NCBI GenBank assembly: GCA_958295665.1
Contig: OY282559.1
Coordinates: 272,750,047 to 272,814,046 of the forward strand
Source of the DNA: Tipula vernalis
Lineage: Eukaryota > Arthropoda > Insecta > Diptera > Tipulidae
Length of the DNA: 64,000 bases
Direction of reading: 5' to 3'
Shown: piece after piece, positions 57,449-64,000 of the stretch
Numbering within the stretch: the stretch's first letter is position 1
How the letters are laid out: the number at the start of each line of letters is the position of its first letter
Translations under genes and position numbers: made by a program
The notes under the pieces: model-generated
Told to the model about the DNA's origin: nothing
Database searches by the model: none
The model's input: the letters and a program-made list of their open reading frames with translations, nothing else

Positions 57449-59060
57449 TTACAATCCATTTTTCGAGGTCGTTATGGATCTCCCAGAATCCCAGGTTACT
57501 CCTTTTAATTTGTACTCTTGCTCAGACAAGATTACCTTACTTTGTATCTTTTTGATTTGTATTCTATGTATAGTAGATACATCTAGTGGCTGTACGTCAA
57601 CGATTACCATTCCAAATTTGGATTCTAGCCGTTTCTTGCAGGTTCTCTTACCACAAATTGGACAATTCTTGTTTGGAATGTAAATTCTTTCATTAAAATC
57701 TTCCAAATTATCCTCATTAAAGTTTTGCAGATCTAATGGTTTGTAAAATAAATCCTTTCCATCTACTGCACTGCAGGCAAATTTTACACTAATGCTTTTT
57801 TAGTTGTCCAACGTTAGTAGAAACGTCCAGATTTATGAAATTAAGGATTTGTGTGTTGATTTTAAAATATTTTATTAAAATTTCACTCCGAATTTTATAT
57901 AAATTTGAATTTAAACCATTCCTTATATAATTTAATATAAATTTTAAAAATTCACATTCATGAAGCGAAATGAAGCATTCATTTAAGTGAACAGAGTCAA
58001 TCCCAATTTGTGCCAACAAAAGTTTTTCTTCTGTTTCTTTACTACATTTTGTTTTTTCTGTTATTGTGTCGTTTTGATGTATCTGTTTATTACATTCTTG
58101 CCCATATGCTTTGAAGTTCTGGATACTTTTACTTTTTTTCTCCAACTTTCTTCATTGGTCATGTCGTCGGGTTCTGACTCATTTGGGTCGATACAATTTT
58201 TATTAATTTTTTTGTTTGCTTTTTACTTATTATTGAATCGAATTTAATTTTAGTTTGTTTTTGTTCGATTTTTTCTTTCAATATACTGATAAAGCGACCA
58301 ACCATTAAAAATGGTTTTTCTGTGTATTGATGCTTAACTAGAATAAACCAATTTTCAGCGACTGCGTTTGAGATTCTTCCGTGATATTTTACTTCAGTCA
58401 TTTCCAGATTAACCCACAATGGAAGATACAAAAGTATTTTTTAATGCAAAGAAGTACTAATTCATTTTTATAATAAGGATTTGGCTTACCTTTCTTATTC
58501 CGATATTCAATCTCGCGAAGAATTCTGCAATATATTGATTGCCATGTATCTTTTATAAAAAGGACTTGAAAAAAAATCACTTTTAGAATTTGGCATATCG
58601 TCGTCATCAAGGTATTCATTTTCCTCATTTGGGAAATAATTTTGTCATCAGTACTACAGCTGTTTAACACTTTAATGAAATTTTTGAATTTATCAAAGTT
58701 CTTTAACACATTTTCACCAGGAAATCGAGAGCAAAATATGTTTACAAATGATTCTTAAAATGAATCAACTTCGGTTATTTCTCTACAGTTTATTATAGCA
58801 CCAAATAAATCTAGTTCTAGATCTTTTTGTTCCTTCGAGCCAGTACTCATAAAATATTTATCATATGTGAACAACAAATTGTAACAAAATATATGTTTTA
58901 CTTTGACTGTGCTTTCCTAACTAACTCTTAAACATTCTTGAACAGTCATTAAAGAAAAAACATTTAGCACTGACCAAATAAGTGCCCAAGACCAGTCTAC
59001 AACATTTTGGTTTTCTAGATATCTACAATCTACAAATCTTCTCGTCATGGAATTAAATGT
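57449..59060 (-). pseudogene. Decayed relative of the transposase-protease gene
   Basis: Reading down: VVDWSWALIWSVL near 58995 (second aspartate), then a segment ending in the FHCGLIWK region, then NAVAENWFILVK (third catalytic Glu) near 58360. A Lys-rich linker follows (58145-57789), then a C-terminal piece with CPICGKRTC and VQPLDVSTIHRIQIKKIQ that matches residues 926-970 of the 31598-34705 protein. The frame is broken at least four times. The first aspartate block and the final His box are absent. It is clearly homologous but much diverged, so it is a different family member and not a recent duplicate. Confidence 0.82.
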
Positions 59061-60135
59061 ATAATCCTACTAACTCAAACTGACTCAGTAACAGACTTTA
59101 AACTTATCTTTAAAATAGAGTTAGTTTCTTGTTTTGTAAAATTTTCTTTTACTTTGTCGGGCCGAGGAGTGTATCTTTAGATGTGAAATCTTCGTACTGC
59201 CGCTTTAGCAAATCGCTATACTTACTTCTGAAACAAAAAGTAAGACATTTAATTTTCTTAAAAATAACACCTTTAAACACCAACATCAGCAAAAAGACTC
59301 GAGCATTTTCAATCAAAAATTAACCTACCTTTTGAGCTGATTAAATTTCCCCTTTTTTAGCAGAACTAAACACTACTAGCTAAATGAGCCTGAGTTAAAA
59401 TAATGGGAAACTCGTAATTTAATATTTTGGCTTGTTACGTTATTGTATTTTTAGAAGCCTTTTATCCGGTTTTATATTAAATGGATATCGGTTACAGTTA
59501 CTAGCACAAATATCCGCTGATACGGGTTATGGATATATTCGATTATGAAACCCTACTTGTTTGTCAGACATTTCGGTATTTCTGCGTTTAGGACGTCGGC
59601 ACTTGTTAGCCTTAGTTTACTTTAATACGTTTAGTTACGCGAAAATCAATTAAATCAGGAAGCAGTTTTTTTTATTCCACGGTCGTGGTATTCTACAGAA
59701 ATGACATAGTTTCCAGACCATTCCTGTATAAACAGGTGCTCACTGCTAATAGATTTTAAATGTTTTTTTCTCATATATAATAAGTTCATAATGTTTTAAA
59801 CTTCAATCAGTATAGGTGTTCGTCGGTTAAAATTACCTTTTTTGGTAAAATATGTTTCAGATATTAGAATCGATAATAGCTGAAATTAACGCCGCTTTAT
59901 GTAGTACTAGGCCGTTTGCATTTCAAATGCTTTGGAAGGATCTACTTTGAATAATTGGACCATCCCAAACAACCTATCCTACGTTCTAAATCTCCCAAAC
60001 GAGAAATTTATTTTTCATAATATTCATCATTAGATTAGGTCTCTTCAATATTTGGGTCATTTTACTCAACAGGGCAAGACATTATTTAACCGTCGCAGAA
60101 GCGCAGTGTGTAGTGCAGCTTCTATTTGGTCAGTT
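59061..60135. other. AT-rich DNA, nothing recognised
   Basis: No gene. An open stretch on the minus strand near 59150-59225 (KRQYEDFTSKDTLLGPTK) could be another piece of the decayed transposase, but I cannot place it. Confidence 0.4.
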
Positions 60136-61375
60136 AGGCTGTTTCCCAAACCAATACTTATTTCATACTTATTGTCTTATTTCCGGCCATCTTAAATAAG
60201 TAAGTAAAACCGCCCCCAATTGATTTGAGTTACTTATTTTGACAGTTACGTCAAAACATCAGAAATTAACAAAATATTTGTTTGGTCATCATTTACTCTT
60301 AAATATAAGATATTATTGGAAAAATGAACTTAGGAAAACAGTTAATTCTTTAAAATTGTTTAGTAAATAAAAATATAAAATTATGTTTAAAATTACTTGA
60401 TGGTGACGAAGAATTATTTAATTTAATGGAGGAACGTGAAATGCGGAAGGTAAATGTTTTTTAAAATAAACAGGGCTTAAAATATTGCTCCGATAAGAAA
60501 AGCTTCATGTTTGATGTTATTTTAAATAAAAACGGAATTTTAATTAAAAAACATTTACGAATATCGGTGCAAGCATTCAAAAGCTTAGTGGAGCTTTTTC
60601 CAGCGAAGCATCATGGACATGATACTCGATACTCGATAGCTATCATCACTCCAATTACAGAGAACCGCTCTTTGACGCAGCGATAAAAAAAATTCAACTA
60701 TCTGCACAGCAAGGCAAGAGTTGCAATTGAGCAAAACTTTTGGGCAAATGAAGACCCGGTGGAGGTGTATTTTTCTTCGCTCACTAGAGACCAGCATTAA
60801 AAATTCAAGAAAAATTATTGCGATTTGCTGCATGCTGCATAACATTTGACTTGATAAATATTGATGAGGAATTTCAAAATGATGATCATGTTCCAAATGT
60901 AGATCAAAATCATCAATTTCAAACCACCGCTTCTGAATTCCGCAACAAATTATGTGCAAAAATATAAATAAAAATAATTAATTTTTTGTATTCATTTAAA
61001 TAATAAATTTAATTCTTAAAATAAATAAAAATTTTAAAATTCAGTCAAATTCTTTTTTTCATTTATCACATTTTTCAAAATTATGTTAAATAAACTATTT
61101 ACTACTATTTAATCGCTATCTGAAGATATATAATACTTACATCGCGTATTATATATTTTCCTTTTCATTATTTTTAAATAATTAAAATATGTAGTTTTTA
61201 TTTTTATTAAAATATTATTCAAACTTTAAAATAAACACAAATAAAATGTTTGACAATGACAACACATTCAATTTAGATTTTCTTGCTAGAAAGGGACAGA
61301 AAATAAATACCTCGCCAGCTTACTTATTTGAATAAGTTAGGTTCCATAAATAAGTATCGGCTTGGGAAACAGCCT
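60136..61375 (+). mobile_element. PIF/Harbinger transposon remnant
   Basis: Inverted ends aggctgtttccca and tgggaaacagcct, flanked by GTT on both sides (60133-60135, 61376-61378), a 3-bp duplication as in PIF/Harbinger. Subterminal blocks (ggccatcttaaataagtaag, acctcgccagcttacttatt) match the MITE at 29645-29972. It contains a transposase fragment at 60636-60850. Confidence 0.85.
60636..60850 (+). pseudogene. Harbinger transposase C-terminal fragment
   Basis: In one frame IAIITPITEN, a stop, then FNYLHSKARVAIEQNFW. This matches the HARBI1-type DDE domain around the catalytic Glu (the E in VAIE). After a one-base shift the reading continues as TRWRCIFLRSLETSIKNS and CCMLHN, the conserved end of the domain. 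Both a stop and a shift are present, so it is inactive. The N-terminal catalytic part and the usual partner Myb-like gene are not seen. Confidence 0.8.
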
Positions 61376-63478
61376 GTTTTATTTGTACGTAGCCTACTCT
61401 TAATCATTTTCCTTTTCTTTTATTTACAAACTCATCACTATAACACTTTTTGCCTCCAGAGTAATTCTAATTTAGATTTATGTTCATCAATTTGTATTGT
61501 TTCATTTCGTATTATTGTCTGTTTTTTTTATGTTATGCACATATGACGAAAATATTGACAAATATTTTCAAATTTATTAAACACAAAAGCAATTTTTTTT
61601 TTGTTAGTATGTGTTTATTGTGTTATTTGGTGTTTTCTAATATATTAGAAAACGGTTTGTGATAACGAAGGGGGAGGAGGTTAATAATATCGCTTTTCTT
61701 GATATACAGATGAAGCAATATTGAATGAGAATTGATTAACGGAAAAACATATTTTTTCTTGAAACATAATAAAGAAGAACAACATGAATGAACATGGAAA
61801 ATTATGCTTGGTATACATAACCTATAATGAGGTGTGGTGGAATTTTCAAATTTAAAAATAATTTTTATACGTAGTTTTTTTTTTTTTTTTTTTTGTGGAA
61901 AAGTATTTTGGTAATGTATTGCTTTTTAGGGAGTAAAATTGGTTACTAGTAATTTAGAAATTGAAAAGCATGTGGAAAACAGAGTTATATTCAATTTAGA
62001 ACTAAGGCAACCAATATTACTAAAATCGCAGGTTGATTAGTTTATGGAATTAAACTTTAAGTAGTCTAATCTAATTTATTTGTACATACCGCTAAATCGG
62101 CATTTTCCGATAAACTTGTTCACAAATTATCCACACAATAAAACTTTTGTCCATTTTTTAAAGTGTAGGCAGTTATTAAAATTATTGTTATTCCCCAGTA
62201 CCCAAATGACATCTTTTTATTTTTTATTCTTATTATTTCTACGAGTTTTGTATTCTGTGAAAATTATTACTTTTTCTGATAAAAATACAAACATTTTTTA
62301 TGTTTGTTGTCTTCAATACTAAAACGTCTATTAAAGATGGTATAAATATTGTACAATACGCGAATATAAGAACAAAACAAGCCGGGGAATTGTTATTTTA
62401 TGTGAAAATAAAATAAAAATAATTTTTGATAATTTTTAGATGGAAAATTTGAAGGCAAAAGTGTTTTGTGCTTGTTTTTATGGGCCGCAATTTTGGGCAT
62501 CTCTCAATAAAAAGTTCATAAAACAAAATATTTTTTTTATGCGTATGCAAGCATTCATTTATAATTTTTCCTTGTAGCTCCTGTGGAAACCACTTGAAAA
62601 GTTTTATTGACCAATTTGTTTACGGATCCGTTGATGCCTTTGTACAATTATAGTACAATTTCGAAAGATATAATTTGCGAATAATACCTAGCAGATTATT
62701 ACGTCTCATTTGTACGTTTATTCAAAATTGGGAACCTATTTAACTGAGGCCACCAAGTAAAAATGGCGCTTTATTGGCTAATCTGCACAGTTAGGCAGGT
62801 TTTTTTTTTTAAAGGATGTAACAAATTATGGGAAATAATATTTTTTTACTTAAACGATTTTATTATTTTAAAAAACCTCTAATTTAAAAAAAAAAAATGA
62901 ACTGTAAGTCCAAAAAATGTCCCATTAACGTAGTTATTTTATTTAGTTTTATGAATCTACAGCTTAATATCTACAAATTCACAAAACATTGTTACCACCT
63001 AACTCATAAAATATTCGAACATCAATTTGTCGAAAAAGGGCGTTTGTAACTGTTTTCTGAAAAAGAGCCGCTCTCAGGTATAGTGATGTGATCTTTTAAA
63101 TAATCAGTGTTCTGTGTTTTAACAATTTTAAGTTTGTGTGATAATTAAAAGGACAGTTTGTGTTAAGTAAACGCTTAATCATTACAATGACACGTTTGCG
63201 TGATCTACTATGCATATCTGTGGTCACAAATCCAAGGGCCATTTCTCGAATTATGTTGTTCTTAAAAATGTAGAAATCAAAATCTACGCACTAGATTTAA
63301 TATAGAAATTTTTTTTCGGCTTTATCTGATTAGTATGAGATAAATAAACAGTATTTATTGAAAGGGCACAAGTAGAGTGATTATTGCTTTGCATTTTACA
63401 TAAGGGCATATTTCGAGTTAGTTCGTTTTACAAAAATTAAATATTTGAATTCAAATAACTTACATTTCATAACTCAAT
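61376..63478. other. AT-rich DNA, nothing recognised
   Basis: About 2.1 kb of AT-rich sequence with T and A runs (for example 61876-61894). No gene, RNA or clear repeat is recognised. Confidence 0.5.
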
Positions 63479-63742
63479 ATATGAGCTGTTATTTTTGAAA
63501 GTGGTATAAGTCCATATTTTGTGAAACGAGATAATGAAAGAATAGAGAAACAATAAATGCAAAAATATACGGGATTTTGAATTTTCTTATGTTTTGCAAA
63601 AGTATTAGAGATGCATTTGTTTTTATTTTGGCTATAAATTTCTTACCGTTAGAAAGATTACACTGTCATTTGTCTATTGTTATCATTAACTAATTTTTTT
63701 GAAAAATGGACTTATACCACTTTCAAAAATAACAGCTCATAT
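63479..63742. mobile_element. 264-bp element with perfect 37-bp TIRs
   Basis: Arms 63479-63515 and 63706-63742 are exact inverse complements (starting atatgagctgttatttttga). The outermost TA on each side could be a TA target duplication, as in Tc1/mariner. No gene. Identical arms suggest a young insertion. Confidence 0.88.
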
Positions 63743-64000
63743 GTGAATTTAGAAAAACAAAAAAATTGTGTAAACGGTAAGTTTAAAGTTTACAAAAGGG
63801 CACAACTGGGAATTTCAAAAGTTATGCTCTTTTATAAAATGTTTTCATATTTTATATTTAATTTTCAATCGAGTTAGTCTGTTTTGTGAAATGTTAAATA
63901 AGTTTTATAGGTGATTAAGTTTAGTGAATTCTCTTTGCAAAATTTTTTTTGTTTCATTTTCAAAAATTTAACTCCAGCTAGTACATTTCAGTAAGTGTGC
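63743..64000. other. AT-rich window end
   Basis: No feature is recognised before the window ends. Confidence 0.5.

Overview
The window holds no host gene that I can recognise. It is AT-rich, repeat-dense eukaryotic DNA, apparently heterochromatic, made almost entirely of transposable elements nested inside satellites and inside each other. The mix (Ty3/gypsy, BEL/Pao and copia LTR elements, an intron-bearing Helitron, PIF/Harbinger, hAT-like and foldback elements, long (TA)n tracts) points to an arthropod, most likely an insect and perhaps a fly. The species cannot be told from the sequence.

Layout. 1-998 is a broken copia Gag-protease. About 1300-18290 is a satellite array of roughly 49 monomers of 167 bp (some of 163 bp). 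It is split by an 8.75 kb Ty3/gypsy element (6387-15137) whose 555-bp LTRs look identical and which is flanked by the 4-bp duplication ACCT. Its Gag and Pol are joined by a -1 slippery heptamer (GGGAAAC), and the Pol frame begins with ten in-frame copies of a 57-bp minisatellite. 19626-31250 is a dense nest of small terminal-inverted-repeat (TIR) elements, including a hAT-like MITE with an 8-bp target duplication and a three-member MITE family.

31598-34705 is an intact single-exon 1035-aa gene: a D/D/E-type transposase core with a CxxH motif, followed by a C-terminal domain resembling a ubiquitin-specific protease. A decayed relative lies at 57449-59060. This is the best candidate for something little described.

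35370-40395 holds more MITEs, including a 1648-bp element with an 8-bp target duplication, supported by a related unfilled copy in the same window and containing a 40-bp perfect hairpin. 40395-42410 is a 3-exon Helitron Rep protein, truncated and fused to another repeat. 46330-57260 shows three layers: a ~160-bp tandem repeat, a degenerate minus-strand BEL/Pao element inserted in it (5-bp duplication), and a 4.2 kb foldback element inserted in one BEL LTR (10-bp duplication). 60136-61375 is a decayed PIF/Harbinger transposon whose short relative sits at 29645-29972. The last kilobases are mostly featureless AT-rich DNA with one perfect-TIR element.

The genes do not form a pathway. What they share is mobile-element history, and the nesting gives a relative order of insertion. 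The gypsy element is the youngest clearly datable arrival.
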